Source of the DNA: Tepidamorphaceae bacterium | GTDB taxonomy: Bacteria; Pseudomonadota; Alphaproteobacteria; Rhizobiales; JAKSCL01 | Assembly: GCA_028289445.1 (NCBI GenBank) | Contig: JANQPO010000019.1 | Coordinates: 124,001 to 188,000 of the forward strand | Length of the DNA stretch: 64,000 bases | Reading direction: 5' to 3' | In this document: positions 38,355-49,363 of the stretch, piece after piece | Numbering within the stretch: position 1 is the stretch's first letter | Layout of the letters: each line of letters starts with the position of its first letter | The notes under the pieces: generated by a model | What the model was told of the DNA's origin: nothing | Databases searched by the model: none | What the model saw: the letters and a program-made list of their open reading frames with translations, nothing else | Program-made: the position numbers and the translations under genes

Positions 38355-39020
38355 TCAGGCCGCTGTGTGCGCTGCCGCGCTTCGAACGGCGTCGACAAAC
38401 CGGTGAATCTTGTCGGGGTCCTTAAGGCCCGGCGCACTTTCGACGCCTGACGAGACGTCGATGATCAGCGCGCCGGACTCGGCCAGCGCCTCGCCGACAT
38501 TTGCCGCGTCCAAGCCGCCAGACAGAACAAATGGCCTTTCCAGATCGAGATCGGCAAGTAGCGACCAGTCAAAAGCAACCCCGTTGCCGCCCGGCAGTCC
38601 CCGACCTTCGCCGGGTGCCGGCCGCGCATCGAACAGCAGCATGTCGGCCACTTCAGAGTAGAACTCAACCGGCTCAAGATCCTGCGGCCCACCGATCTTC
38701 AACGCCTTCATCACCGGCTTTTCGGTCAGCTTGGCGATCTCGCGGACACGGTCGGGGCTTTCCGATCCGTGCAACTGGTAAAGGTCGGGCAGGACCAGTG
38801 TCTCGATCTCCTGGATCAGAGCGTCATCGGCATCCACCACGAGCGCCACGACTTTCGTCCAGCCACGCGCCGCATCGGCAAGCGGTTCCGCCTCGTCAGG
38901 AGTCAAAGCCCGCGGGCTTGGCGGGTAGAACACGAAACCGACATACGCCGCGCCAGCCGCAACTGCCGCTTCGACGGCGTCGCGCGTCGTCAATCCGCAG
39001 ATTTTAACCGCCGGAAGCAT
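38355..39020 (-). CDS. trpF: Phosphoribosylanthranilate isomerase
   Basis: A 221-residue TIM barrel of tryptophan synthesis. The catalytic cysteine is Cys8 in [12 protein letters not shown]; the general acid Asp is expected in the [12 protein letters not shown] region. It is the first gene of the trpF-trpB-trpA-accD-folC block; spacing to trpB is 20 bases. Sequence and length agree with the family throughout. Confidence 0.96.
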   Translation of the reverse strand: MLPAVKICGLTTRDAVEAAVAAGAAYVGFVFYPPSPRALTPDEAEPLADAARGWTKVVALVVDADDALIQEIETLVLPDLYQLHGSESPDRVREIAKLTEKPVMKALKIGGPQDLEPVEFYSEVADMLLFDARPAPGEGRGLPGGNGVAFDWSLLADLDLERPFVLSGGLDAANVGEALAESGALIIDVSSGVESAPGLKDPDKIHRFVDAVRSAAAHTAA

Positions 39021-39095
39021 GGTCGGCCGATACCCTTCGTCGTACGTCGCGCTGTCGTCGCATGGCCGGACCGGCCTTGTCCAGCGGGAACCGAA

Positions 39096-39115
39096 CCTAG
39101 GGTCAGGACCCTAGG
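39096..39115 (-). terminator. Palindromic hairpin at the ornithine cyclodeaminase-like gene 3' end
   Basis: CCTAGGGT (39096-39103) and ACCCTAGG (39108-39115) form a perfect 8-bp stem with a CAGG loop. The stop codon of the upstream minus-strand gene (39111-39113) lies inside it. There is no long T-run, so termination strength is uncertain. It separates that gene from trpF. Confidence 0.5.
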
Positions 39116-40070
39116 ATTGCTGGAAGACAAACTGTGCCGTGACAAGGTCCTCAAGCGCCGCGCCAACCGATTTGAAGAACGTTATTTGATCGTAGAATCG
39201 ACGGCCGGCCCGTTCGCCCCGGCAGAGGTCATAGAGATCGCCCGCAATGTCATCGGGCGCAAGCACCCCGTCCGCAAGGGGTTGGGCGATGTCGCCGCCT
39301 TCTTTCGTTGCGCCTTCGCGTGTGTCGACGAAGACCCGAGCGCGGCGAATGACGTCGTCGTCGGTCTCCCGCATATCGGGACGAAACGCGCCAACCGCAT
39401 CGACATGGGTGCCGGGCCGAAGCCAGCGGCCCTGGATCAGCGGTGTCTCGCTGATCGTCGCGCAGGAGATGATATCGGCGCCCCGTGCCGCTTCTTCCAA
39501 ATCGTCGGTCGCGACCACGCGAAAGTCCGGTCTTGAGAGGGATTGCGACAGCTTCTGCGCGCGCTCCGGCGAACGGTTCCAGATGACCACGTCGTTGATC
39601 GGCCGCACCGCAGCGTGTGCCTTGATGAGGAACGATGCCAGCGTCCCCGCACCAACCATCAACAGGCGATGCGCATCCTCCCGGGCAAGATAGCTGGCGG
39701 CCAATGCCGACGCTCCGGCCGTCCGCCACGCCGTCAACGCCTGTCCATCGATGACGGCGAGCGGCTCGCCCGTCTTGCCGGACAGGAGCAGATAGACCCC
39801 CATCACCGATGGCAGGCCTTTTTCGCCGTTGTCAGGAAAGATCGTGACCGTCTTAACGCCCAAATAGCCGCTATCCAGGTGGCCCTGCGCCCCAAAGTCG
39901 GTCCAGGCCGGCATCAACAGAAACGTGGCATCTGAGCCGCCCGGGCGCTCCATCGGGTGATGATGACGCAGCGGCTGGGCAATGTCGGCGCGAAAGCCGC
40001 TGCGCAGGCACTCGACGACCGCGCGCTCGGTCAAAACCTCGGCCATGTCGGCGGCGGTGATGATGCGCAT
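39111..40070 (-). CDS. Ornithine cyclodeaminase / mu-crystallin family protein
   Basis: A 319-residue NAD(P)-dependent protein. The Rossmann motif is LLMVGAGTLASFLIKAHAAV, and GYLGVKTVTIFPDNGEKGLP plus AWRTAGASALAASYLA are the substrate-side family blocks. Members include ornithine cyclodeaminase, alanine dehydrogenase and imine or ketimine reductases, and the sequence alone does not choose among them. The neighbours (trp genes on one side, lapA/ihfB on the other) give no metabolic hint. Its 3' end is in a palindromic hairpin. Confidence 0.88.
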   Translation of the reverse strand: MRIITAADMAEVLTERAVVECLRSGFRADIAQPLRHHHPMERPGGSDATFLLMPAWTDFGAQGHLDSGYLGVKTVTIFPDNGEKGLPSVMGVYLLLSGKTGEPLAVIDGQALTAWRTAGASALAASYLAREDAHRLLMVGAGTLASFLIKAHAAVRPINDVVIWNRSPERAQKLSQSLSRPDFRVVATDDLEEAARGADIISCATISETPLIQGRWLRPGTHVDAVGAFRPDMRETDDDVIRRARVFVDTREGATKEGGDIAQPLADGVLAPDDIAGDLYDLCRGERAGRRFYDQITFFKSVGAALEDLVTAQFVFQQS

Positions 40071-40096
40071 CGCGAGCGGGTAAGATTCGGTTTTGT

Positions 40097-40462
40097 CTAG
40101 CGGCCTGAGGAAACGGTGAGCGCCCCGGACCCGGGCGCGACCGGCTCCGACGCCGCTTGTTTCAGCGCGGCAGCCTCATTTTGCCAGCGGCGCGCCTCGT
40201 AGCGGCGTTCGCGGGCTTCGCGGCGCCAGCGACCCTGGCGGATCCAATCTGTCGCACCACCAATGATTATGCCAAGAATGATCGCACCGTAGACGAGGAT
40301 ATAGAGCGGCATGGTCAGCGCTAGCGCTGGATCAGCCGGCGAAAACGGATCAAGTGCAATAGTCACCGGCGCTCGATTGATCACGCCAAGGGTTACCAGC
40401 ACGATCGCCAGTGGCACGACGATCAAATAGAAAACAATCGATCGCATCGGGGTCCGTCGCAT
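40097..40462 (-). CDS. LapA-like two-helix inner membrane protein
   Basis: A 121-residue protein with two hydrophobic segments: SIVFYLIVVPLAIVLVTLGV and MPLYILVYGAIILGIIIGG. A basic Arg-rich cytoplasmic tail follows (QGRWRREARERRYEARR). This is the LapA/DUF1049 layout; in enterics LapA joins LapB in regulating lipopolysaccharide synthesis. It lies 11 bases downstream of ihfB, an order common in proteobacteria (rpsA, ihfB, lapA). The role in LPS control is inferred from the family. Confidence 0.82.
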   Translation of the reverse strand: MRRTPMRSIVFYLIVVPLAIVLVTLGVINRAPVTIALDPFSPADPALALTMPLYILVYGAIILGIIIGGATDWIRQGRWRREARERRYEARRWQNEAAALKQAASEPVAPGSGALTVSSGR

Positions 40463-40473
40463 GTTTGGCGCAC

Positions 40474-40755
40474 TCAGCCGTGATTCAACCGTTCGCGCAT
40501 TTCCTTGCCGGTCTTGAAGAAGGGCACGAATTTTTCGGCCACGGCGACCTTGTCTCCGGTCCGTGGATTGCGGCCGATCCGTGCCGGCCGATTCTTCACC
40601 GAAAACGCCCCGAAGCCACGCAACTCGACGCGTTCGCCGCGTGCCAGCGCTTCGACAATCTCGTCCAAGATCGTATTGACGATGTGTTCTACGTCGCGCT
40701 GAAACAGATGAGGATTGGCTGCAGCGATTTTCTGCACGAGTTCGGATTTAATCAT
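40474..40755 (-). CDS. ihfB: Integration host factor beta subunit
   Basis: A 93-residue HU/IHF-family DNA-bending protein that starts [20 protein letters not shown]. The beta-arm region contains [20 protein letters not shown], with the proline that intercalates in DNA, followed by [19 protein letters not shown]. The rpsA-side location and the sequence favour IhfB over HU. It pairs with IhfA to sharply bend DNA in transcription, replication and recombination. It lies between sppA and lapA on the same strand. Confidence 0.95.
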   Translation of the reverse strand: MIKSELVQKIAAANPHLFQRDVEHIVNTILDEIVEALARGERVELRGFGAFSVKNRPARIGRNPRTGDKVAVAEKFVPFFKTGKEMRERLNHG

Positions 40756-40815
40756 TGGATCGCCTTTTATTTTTCGGCGCGGCGCGATCCGGCCCTCTAC
40801 CGTCGGTTGCCGCCA

Positions 40816-41769
40816 TCACCGAGCCCGGTCAGGGTGCCAAACCGATACGAGACCGTCAAGCGCAACCCCATCGGGGAAAAGCCCCGCAAGCCGGCTGGCG
40901 CCCACCAGGCGCGCTAGGCCGCGAAGAAGTCCCTCGCTTCCGGCGTAGCGCTCCAGAGCATCGCGCGGGTAGTAGGAGCGAATCTCCACCTCAGCCGAGA
41001 TTCCGTGATTGTCTTCAAGCCAGGCACGCGCGACCGCTTCGCCGCCAATGGCGTCGGCAAGGCCCGCGTCGACAGCGCGACGACCGGTGAAGACGCGCGC
41101 GTCGCCGACGGCATTTGCCTGAGCGCGGGTCAGGCCGCGCCTTTCCGTGACAAGCTCGATAAACCAGTTGTAACTGTCGCTCACCACGTCTTCCAGGACC
41201 GCGATGGCCTCCGGTGGCGTTTCAGAGAAAGGCGTCGGTTCCGCCTTGATGGGCGACGACTTGACCGATCTGACATCGACGCCAACCGAATCGAGCAGTT
41301 CGGTGGCATTCGGCCATTGCATGACGACACCGATGGAACCGGCCAGGGTGTTCCCGCGCGCGACAATATGATCGGCGCCGATAGCGGCAATGTAGCCGCC
41401 TGAGGCCGCGATCGTTCCAAGTGTCGCAACCACGGGCTTTTCTTCGGCAACATCGCGAATCGCCTCAAAGAGCGCTTCCGCGCCGGTGGTCGTGCCGCCT
41501 GGGCTGTCGATGGACAGGATCAGTGCCTTGGCCCTGTCGTTTTCGGCAATCCGCCGCAGCATTTCCTGCTGCGCGCGATCATCCGTAATGATCCCGTTGA
41601 TATCGACGCGCGCCACATGATTGGTCGGGATGAAGCTGCTGTCTTGGTCGGCAATGCCTATCGCAACGACGATGGCCACTGCGGCGACCACGAAAGCCGC
41701 GATCCGCCAAAAGGACAGCTTGCGGCGCAGGCGCCGTCGATCTGCAAGCGCATCGGCTTCAAGACTCAT
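40816..41769 (-). CDS. sppA: Signal peptide peptidase SppA (short form)
   Basis: A 317-residue membrane-bound serine protease with one N-terminal helix (about 21-40). The catalytic Ser123 is in TIAASGGYIAAIGAD and Lys175 is in KSSPIKAEPTPF; the 52-residue spacing equals that of the short Bacillus-type SppA. SIDSPGGTTTGAEAL provides the oxyanion region. It degrades signal peptides left in the inner membrane after secretion. It lies between rpsA and ihfB; such short SppA proteins beside ihfB are typical of alphaproteobacteria. Confidence 0.94.
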   Translation of the reverse strand: MSLEADALADRRRLRRKLSFWRIAAFVVAAVAIVVAIGIADQDSSFIPTNHVARVDINGIITDDRAQQEMLRRIAENDRAKALILSIDSPGGTTTGAEALFEAIRDVAEEKPVVATLGTIAASGGYIAAIGADHIVARGNTLAGSIGVVMQWPNATELLDSVGVDVRSVKSSPIKAEPTPFSETPPEAIAVLEDVVSDSYNWFIELVTERRGLTRAQANAVGDARVFTGRRAVDAGLADAIGGEAVARAWLEDNHGISAEVEIRSYYPRDALERYAGSEGLLRGLARLVGASRLAGLFPDGVALDGLVSVWHPDRAR

Positions 41770-41840
41770 TGCATTCGATCCCGAATCCTAACGTGTCGCA
41801 GTCATAGCGGATCGTTGCTTGAGGGTCTATCGACCGGCAA

Positions 41841-41867
41841 AGAAAAACCGGGCCAAATGGCCCGGTT
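41841..41867 (-). terminator. Rho-independent terminator of rpsA
   Basis: AACCGGGCC (41846-41854) pairs perfectly with GGCCCGGTT (41859-41867) over an AAAT loop. On the minus strand a T-rich tract follows (AGAAAAA on the plus strand). It starts 28 bases beyond the rpsA stop. Confidence 0.85.
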
Positions 41868-41894
41868 CATCAGATTTGCCGAAGACAACAGGCG

Positions 41895-43625
41895 CTACGA
41901 CTTGTCGGTCGTTTCCTCGCCATCGTCGTCCTGCGCCTTGGAGAGCGCGGCACCCAGGATATCGCCGAGCGAAGCGCCCGAATCGGTCGACCCGTACTGC
42001 GCGATCGCTTCCTTCTCCTCGGCGACTTCGAGCGCCTTGATGGAGACGGAGACCTTACGGTTCTTGGGATCGAACTGGGTGATGCGGGCATCGATCTTCT
42101 CGCCGGCCGCAAAGCGCTCCGGGCGCTGTTCGCCGCGATCCTTCGACAGGTCCGACCGGCGAATGAAGGCAGTCAGGTCGGTCTCGGCGATCTTCACCTC
42201 GATACCGTTATCCTTCACTTCCGTCACCTCGCAGGTCACCACCGCGCCGCGACGCAGCTCGGATCCGGCGTCAGCGAACGGATCGCCGCCAAGCTGCTTG
42301 ACGCCGAGCGAGATACGCTCCTTCTCGACATCGACATCGAGAACGACAGCCTTGACCACATCGCCCTTGTTGTAGTCCTCAATCGCCTCCTCGCCGGACC
42401 GGTTCCAGTCGAGATCGGACAGATGCACCATGCCGTCGACATCGCCCTCAAGGCCAATAAACAGGCCGAACTCGGTCTTGTTCTTGACCTCGCCCTCGAC
42501 ATTGGAGCCAACGGGATGGGTCTCGGCGAACGCCTCCCACGGATTGGCCATGGTCTGCTTCAAGCCAAGGGAAATGCGGCGCTTCTGCGGATCGACCTCA
42601 AGCACGAGCACTTCGACTTCCTGCGACGTCGAAACGATCTTGCCGGGATGAACGTTCTTTTTCACCCACGACATCTCCGAGACGTGGATCAGGCCCTCAA
42701 TGCCCGGCTCCAATTCAACGAACGCGCCATAGTCGGTGATGTTCGTCACCCGACCCGTCAGTTTCGTGTCGACAGGATACTTCACCTCGATGCCGTCCCA
42801 TGGATCGGCTTCGAGCTGCTTCATGCCAAGCGAGATACGCTGGGTCTCCTGATTGACCTTGACGATCTGTACTTTGATCGTCTCGCCGATGGACAGCACT
42901 TCCGAGGGATGGTTGATCCGCCGCCAGGCGATGTCCGTGACGTGCAGCAAGCCGTCTATGCCGCCCAGATCGACGAACGCACCGTAGTCGGTGATGTTCT
43001 TGACCACGCCATCGACGACCATGCTCTCTTTCAGCTTTTGCACCAGCTCCTGGCGTTGCTCGGCACGGCTTTCTTCCAGGATCGCGCGACGTGACACGAC
43101 GATATTGCCCCGGCGCTTGTCCATTTTCAGGATCTGGAAGGGTTGCGGCGTGTTCATCAATGGGCCGATATCGCGCACCGGACGGATATCCACCTGGGAG
43201 CGCGGCAAAAAGGCGACCGCGCCGTCAAGATCGACCGTGTAGCCGCCCTTCACCGTATTGAAGATCGCGCCTTCGACTTTCTCGCCATCTTCGAAACTCT
43301 TTTCGAGCCGCACCCAGCTCTCCTCGCGCCGGGCCTTGTCGCGCGACAGCACGGCCTCGCCGAGCGCGTTTTCGACGCGCTCCAGATAAACCTCGACTTC
43401 GTCGCCGGGCGTCAGGCTCGACGGTTTGCCGGGGCTTGTGAATTCCTTCAAGGACACGCGGCCCTCGACCTTCAGGCCGACATCGATAACGGCCTGGTCC
43501 TTCTCAATTGCGACGACCCGGCCCTTGACAACGTGGCCCTCCTCCAGGGGATCGGCGGAGAAGGATTCCTCTAAAAGGGCAGCGAAGTCTTCCGTCGTCG
43601 GGACGGTCGCGGTGGATTCGTTCAT
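41895..43625 (-). CDS. rpsA: 30S ribosomal protein S1
   Basis: A 576-residue protein made of six S1 RNA-binding repeats. The clearest are in the middle (NITDYGAFVDLGGIDGLLHV, NITDYGAFVELEPGIEGLIH, NKTEFGLFIGLEGDVDGMVH). S1 binds mRNA leaders and helps load them on the 30S subunit. I chose the ATG at 43625 over the adjacent TTG. The gene follows cmk, a conserved pair in proteobacteria, but here a terminator separates them, so rpsA likely has its own promoter in the 219-base gap. Confidence 0.97.
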   Translation of the reverse strand: MNESTATVPTTEDFAALLEESFSADPLEEGHVVKGRVVAIEKDQAVIDVGLKVEGRVSLKEFTSPGKPSSLTPGDEVEVYLERVENALGEAVLSRDKARREESWVRLEKSFEDGEKVEGAIFNTVKGGYTVDLDGAVAFLPRSQVDIRPVRDIGPLMNTPQPFQILKMDKRRGNIVVSRRAILEESRAEQRQELVQKLKESMVVDGVVKNITDYGAFVDLGGIDGLLHVTDIAWRRINHPSEVLSIGETIKVQIVKVNQETQRISLGMKQLEADPWDGIEVKYPVDTKLTGRVTNITDYGAFVELEPGIEGLIHVSEMSWVKKNVHPGKIVSTSQEVEVLVLEVDPQKRRISLGLKQTMANPWEAFAETHPVGSNVEGEVKNKTEFGLFIGLEGDVDGMVHLSDLDWNRSGEEAIEDYNKGDVVKAVVLDVDVEKERISLGVKQLGGDPFADAGSELRRGAVVTCEVTEVKDNGIEVKIAETDLTAFIRRSDLSKDRGEQRPERFAAGEKIDARITQFDPKNRKVSVSIKALEVAEEKEAIAQYGSTDSGASLGDILGAALSKAQDDDGEETTDKS

Positions 43626-43808
43626 CAAATAACTGACTCCTGGTCACAGATGCGCCGGGTTGTCTTGCGTTTGCCCTTTCGGCCGAAAACCGAAGTGGAT
43701 GCCTCGGTTCGGCGCACTCGGCCGTCAGGACGGTTCAATTGTCTCGTTCAAGGTGTTGGTGAGATCGGGCAGCGGGTGGCCAATCAGGCCCGACTTAGCC
43801 GCCAATAC

Positions 43809-43842
43809 AAAAAAAGGGGTCCCGTCTCTTGGAACACCCCCC
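43809..43842 (-). terminator. Terminator downstream of cmk
   Basis: On the minus strand GGGGT...ACCCC closes an imperfect stem with inner pairs and one bulge (43816-43842). It is followed by seven T's (the A-run at 43809-43815). It starts two bases after the cmk stop codon and separates cmk from rpsA. Confidence 0.8.
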
Positions 43843-43844
43843 GA

Positions 43845-45892
<2,048 letters not shown>

Positions 45893-46048
45893 CTATCACG
45901 GCAATCGGAGCGGGTCACCCACAGCCAGCGGGGATTTACACCAATTGCCGCGCGAAGTGTGATTTGGCTTTGACAGATCGTCGCGCACATGTAAGACGGG
46001 CGCCGTTTTCGAGTGACCGTCCCATCAACCAGACACAGGATCCCTACA

Positions 46049-46486
46049 GTGGCGAACCCCGATCTGGGTCTGAAACGGCTCTGCGCTAACTGCGGAGCGC
46101 GCTTCTACGACTTGCTCCGCGATCCGATTATCTGCCCGAAATGCCAGACTGTGTTCGAACCTCCGACGACGGAAAAGGTCAAGGTTTCCAAGGAACCCGA
46201 AAAGGAGAAGGCACCTGAGCCTGAGGAGGAGAAAGAGGACGCGGCGCCGGCCGAAGAGGGCGCTGAGGTCATCAGCCTAGAAGAAATAGACGAGTCCGAT
46301 GACACCGACGACGACGCCGATGTCGACAGCGATGATGACAGCGATGTCGTGGACATTCCCGACCTGGAGGACGTGGAAGAAGCCGAGGGCGATGATGCCG
46401 ATGTCTTCCTCGAAGAAGACGAAGACGATGGCGATGTCAGCGACATTATCGTTGGCGGCGGCGACTCGGACGAAGAGGATCGTTGA
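46049..46486 (+). CDS. TIGR02300-type acidic zinc-ribbon protein
   Basis: A 145-residue protein of unknown function that is widespread in alphaproteobacteria. The N terminus has a zinc ribbon with Cys12, Cys15, Cys30 and Cys33 (CANCGARFYDLLRDP and ICPKC). The remaining 100 residues are extremely acidic and low-complexity (Asp/Glu runs with Ser), likely disordered. The start is GTG (46049), with AGGA eight bases upstream, giving MANPDLGLKRLC. A zinc ribbon with an acidic tail suggests an interaction with RNA polymerase or basic proteins; this is inference. tRNA-Ala follows 102 bases later, as in relatives. Confidence 0.9.
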   Translation: MANPDLGLKRLCANCGARFYDLLRDPIICPKCQTVFEPPTTEKVKVSKEPEKEKAPEPEEEKEDAAPAEEGAEVISLEEIDESDDTDDDADVDSDDDSDVVDIPDLEDVEEAEGDDADVFLEEDEDDGDVSDIIVGGGDSDEEDR

Positions 46487-46588
46487 CGCTCGCCGACAGG
46501 CGAACCATCTTTGCGCTTGACCGTTTTTGCCGATTGCGGTTTGAAGGCGCAATTGTCCGCCGGGCCGAACGGCCAATGGCGCGGATAT

Positions 46589-46664
<76 letters not shown>

Positions 46665-46759
46665 CTAAATTCAGAGTTGTTTGCTGACGCCGCCGCTTAC
46701 TAAAGGACGCGCAACCGAGCCCGCTCGCACGCCTCAACAGAGCGCATCGGACCCAAGCC

Positions 46760-47806
46760 ATGGCTAAAGGGGATTTCGTCTGGTGCGATCTGTCGACGTT
46801 CCGTCCGCCAGATACGAAGTCCTTCTACTCCGAGCTCTTTGGCTGGACGTATAAGCGCCTGAAACAGCCCGACGGATCGGACTACGACGTAGCCGCCACG
46901 CCATCCGGTGAGGCCGCCGGCCTCTTCGAGATGCCCCAAAAGTTCCAGGAGATCGGCCTTCCAAGCTTCTGGATGCCCTACATCTCGGTCGACGATGTCG
47001 AAGTGACCTGTGCGATCGCCGCACAGCACGGCGGGCGCATCGAAGTGAAACCCATGGCGTGGTCAGACCATGACAAGATCGCTTTGATCCGCGATCCGCT
47101 GGGTGCCGGCTTCACTGTTCACCAGGGCGTCGGTTTGAGCGCGGATGCAACGGTCGATCGCCACGGCCACCGCATCGGATGTGCGCTCTACGTTTCGGAC
47201 GCAGACGCCGTTCGCCCCTTCTACGAGACCCTGTTCGATTGGCGCATCGCAACGGAGTTGGCATCGTCCGGCGCCTTTCCGATTCAAAACGCACAAGGCG
47301 CCGTCGTCGCTAACATCTATGAATTGAGCGAGGAGCGGCGCGGCAAGTATCAGTTCTGGGGCATCCACTTCGCCGTCGCGGATTTGGCCGAGGCGAGCGA
47401 CCAGATCGAGAAAAACGGCGGCGAGATCGTCGAACGGGATCGGTCGTCGGGTTCGGAGACGATCCTCGCCAAGGACCCGGACGACGCGGCGTTTTTCCTC
47501 AATCCGGCAATTGTGCGCACCGACAGGACGACCGAGTGTCATGCGGCTGGCGGCTTGGCGACAAAATGGAAGACCTTGCTTGGGCTTCTCATTCTCTACG
47601 TTGCCGTCCTGCTCGACCAGACCTGGGTGTGGGGGGTGCTTTTCATCTTCTGGTCGACGCTTGGACTGCGCGCCGGCGAGACGTTTTTTATCGAGACCGT
47701 TCGACGCCGAGAAAACCCGGTTCTCTATTGGCTGATCATCGGGACGTGGATCGGCCTGAGCCTTTATCTTATTGCCACAGATTTCATTCAGCCTGGCAGA
47801 ACCTGA
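46760..47806 (+). CDS. Two-VOC-domain protein with C-terminal membrane domain
   Basis: A 348-residue protein. Residues 1-125 (FYSELFGWTYKRL, WMPYISVDDVE, IRDPLGAGFTVHQG) and 138-252 (CALYVSDADAVRPFYETLFDW, FWGIHFAVADLAEASDQIEK, KDPDDAAFFLNP) are two glyoxalase/VOC-type domains, as in a class of lactoylglutathione-lyase-like proteins. Residues 270-342 add about three hydrophobic segments (LLGLLILYVAVLL, WGVLFIFWSTLGL, VLYWLIIGTWIGLSLYLI). The membrane extension is not usual in this family. The substrate is unknown. It stands alone between tRNA-Ala and the glycine riboswitch. The frame is unbroken, so the join is not a sequencing artefact. Confidence 0.85.
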   Translation: MAKGDFVWCDLSTFRPPDTKSFYSELFGWTYKRLKQPDGSDYDVAATPSGEAAGLFEMPQKFQEIGLPSFWMPYISVDDVEVTCAIAAQHGGRIEVKPMAWSDHDKIALIRDPLGAGFTVHQGVGLSADATVDRHGHRIGCALYVSDADAVRPFYETLFDWRIATELASSGAFPIQNAQGAVVANIYELSEERRGKYQFWGIHFAVADLAEASDQIEKNGGEIVERDRSSGSETILAKDPDDAAFFLNPAIVRTDRTTECHAAGGLATKWKTLLGLLILYVAVLLDQTWVWGVLFIFWSTLGLRAGETFFIETVRRRENPVLYWLIIGTWIGLSLYLIATDFIQPGRT

Positions 47807-47907
47807 ACCCACTTCATAACCGAGATTAAGCGCCTAAATCATACGGCATCGGCAACTTTCGTCTTGCGAAACACGGACCAATCGATTATGTGGCCGGCAT
47901 TCGAAGC

Positions 47908-48076
47908 CATGCCGGGAGAAGGTGGAGCAATCCACCGCCGAAGGAGCAACCGCCCCGGAAACTCTCAGGTCCACGGACCGGCACGGCTTTAACACTCCGG
48001 AAAGCGGCCGAAAGGCCCACCGAAGGAGAAAGCCCGGCATCGGGCGAAGCTCTCAGGTTCCAAGCACGGAGGGGGC
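47908..48076 (+). ncRNA. Tandem glycine riboswitch
   Basis: Two consecutive aptamers with the classic conserved blocks. The first has GGGAGAAGGTGG, then CCGCCGAAGGAGCAACCGCC, then AACTCTCAGGTCC (about 47908-47987). The second has CACCGAAGGAGAAAGCCC and GAAGCTCTCAGGTTCC, closed by CTCCG/CGGAG (47995-47999 with 48067-48071). Tandem aptamers with a short linker bind glycine and typically control glycine cleavage or transport. Here the next gene is a D-amino-acid dehydrogenase-like flavoprotein, with its start 37 bases downstream. Confidence 0.93.
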
Positions 48077-48098
48077 AAGCGGCTTAAGCCGCCCGTGC
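48064..48098 (+). promoter_or_regulatory. Likely expression platform of the glycine riboswitch
   Basis: GCACGG (48064-48069) can pair with CCGTGC (48093-48098), enclosing the perfect GCGGC-TTAA-GCCGC hairpin at 48079-48092. GCACGG overlaps the 3' strand of aptamer-2 P1 (48067-48071), so the two pairings exclude each other. There is no U-run, and the ribosome-binding site GGGAG (48101-48105) lies three bases beyond, which suggests translational rather than transcriptional control. Confidence 0.6.
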
Positions 48099-48112
48099 GA
48101 GGGAGTGTGACA

Positions 48113-49363
48113 ATGACCAGCATTGCCGTAATTGGAGCCGGCGTGACCGGCCTGACGACTGCCTATGAGCTAATCGATCGCGGATTCGACGTGACCGTGT
48201 TCGACCGCAACCGATATGCCGCCATGGAGACGAGCTTTGCCAATGGCGGCCAGCTCTCCGCCTCCAATGCCGAGGTCTGGACTCAGTGGGGGACCGTGCT
48301 TAAGGGCCTGCGCTGGATGCTGCAGACCGATGCGCCTCTCCTCGTCAATCCGGCGCCGACTTTCCACAAGATGCGCTGGATGATGGAGTTTTTGTCCAAT
48401 ATCCCGAACTACGAGCGCAACACGGTGGAGACCGTGCGCCTGGCGATCGCGGCGCGCGCCGTGCTCTTCGAAATGGCCGAGCGGGAGGGCATCGACTTCG
48501 ATCTCGAACGCCGTGGCATCCTGCACTTCTACGATCGTGCCAAGGACTTGACGCATGCGCGCAAGGTCAATGCGCTCTTGGCCGAGGGCGGCTTGGTGCG
48601 CCGCGAACTGGCTCCGGACGAAATCCGCGATGTCGAACCGGCGCTGCATGGCGAATTCGTCGGCGGTTTCCTCACCGAATCCGACAGTTCGGGCGACATC
48701 CACAAGTTCACCATGGGCCTTGCCCGTGCCTGCGCCCGGCGCGGGGCCGATCTGCGCTTCGGCGTGGATGTCGACGCTGTCGGCCATTCAAATGGCCGTG
48801 TCCACATCAGCGCCAGCGGTCGGGACGACCGGTTCGACGGAGTCGTCGTGTGTGCCGGCATCGGTAGCCGCCATTTCGCGAAGCAGCTCGGCGACCGGGT
48901 GAACGTCTATCCCGTCAAGGGCTATTCGATCACCGTCGCGCTGAATGACCCGCAGAGCCAGGCGGCGGCGCCCTGGGTCAGCCTTCTGGACGACCGGGCG
49001 AAGATCGTCGCCAGCCGTTTGGGCGCCGACCGGTTCCGCATCGCCGGCACGGCCGAGTTCAACGGTGCCAACCGCGACATTCGCGCCGACCGCATCCGGC
49101 CGCTGACGGAATGGTGCGAAAAGCACTTTCCCGGCATTTCAACGGAAACCGTCACGCCTTGGGCGGGGCTAAGGCCAATGATGCCGTCAATGCTGCCACA
49201 CGTCGGCCGGGGCCGCGCGCCGGGTGTCTTCTACAACACCGGGCATGGCCATCTCGGGTGGACGCTGTCGGCCGCCACCGCGCGCATCGTCGCGGCCGAC
49301 GTGGCCGCAACCGCAAAACCGCAGACGACGCTCACGCCGGGTGCAAGCTTGGCCGCTGCCTGA
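48113..49363 (+). CDS. D-amino acid dehydrogenase-like FAD oxidoreductase (DadA family)
   Basis: A 416-residue DAO-family flavoprotein. The FAD-binding motif VIGAGVTGLTTAYELIDRG is near the N terminus, followed by ETSFANGGQLSASNAEVW. The C-terminal PMMPSMLPHVGRG and YNTGHGHLGWTLSAATARIV contact FAD and substrate. DadA enzymes oxidise D-amino acids to keto acids. Control by a glycine riboswitch points to glycine or a D-amino acid related to it as substrate. The ATG at 48113 has GGGAG seven bases upstream. Confidence 0.9.
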   Translation: MTSIAVIGAGVTGLTTAYELIDRGFDVTVFDRNRYAAMETSFANGGQLSASNAEVWTQWGTVLKGLRWMLQTDAPLLVNPAPTFHKMRWMMEFLSNIPNYERNTVETVRLAIAARAVLFEMAEREGIDFDLERRGILHFYDRAKDLTHARKVNALLAEGGLVRRELAPDEIRDVEPALHGEFVGGFLTESDSSGDIHKFTMGLARACARRGADLRFGVDVDAVGHSNGRVHISASGRDDRFDGVVVCAGIGSRHFAKQLGDRVNVYPVKGYSITVALNDPQSQAAAPWVSLLDDRAKIVASRLGADRFRIAGTAEFNGANRDIRADRIRPLTEWCEKHFPGISTETVTPWAGLRPMMPSMLPHVGRGRAPGVFYNTGHGHLGWTLSAATARIVAADVAATAKPQTTLTPGASLAAA

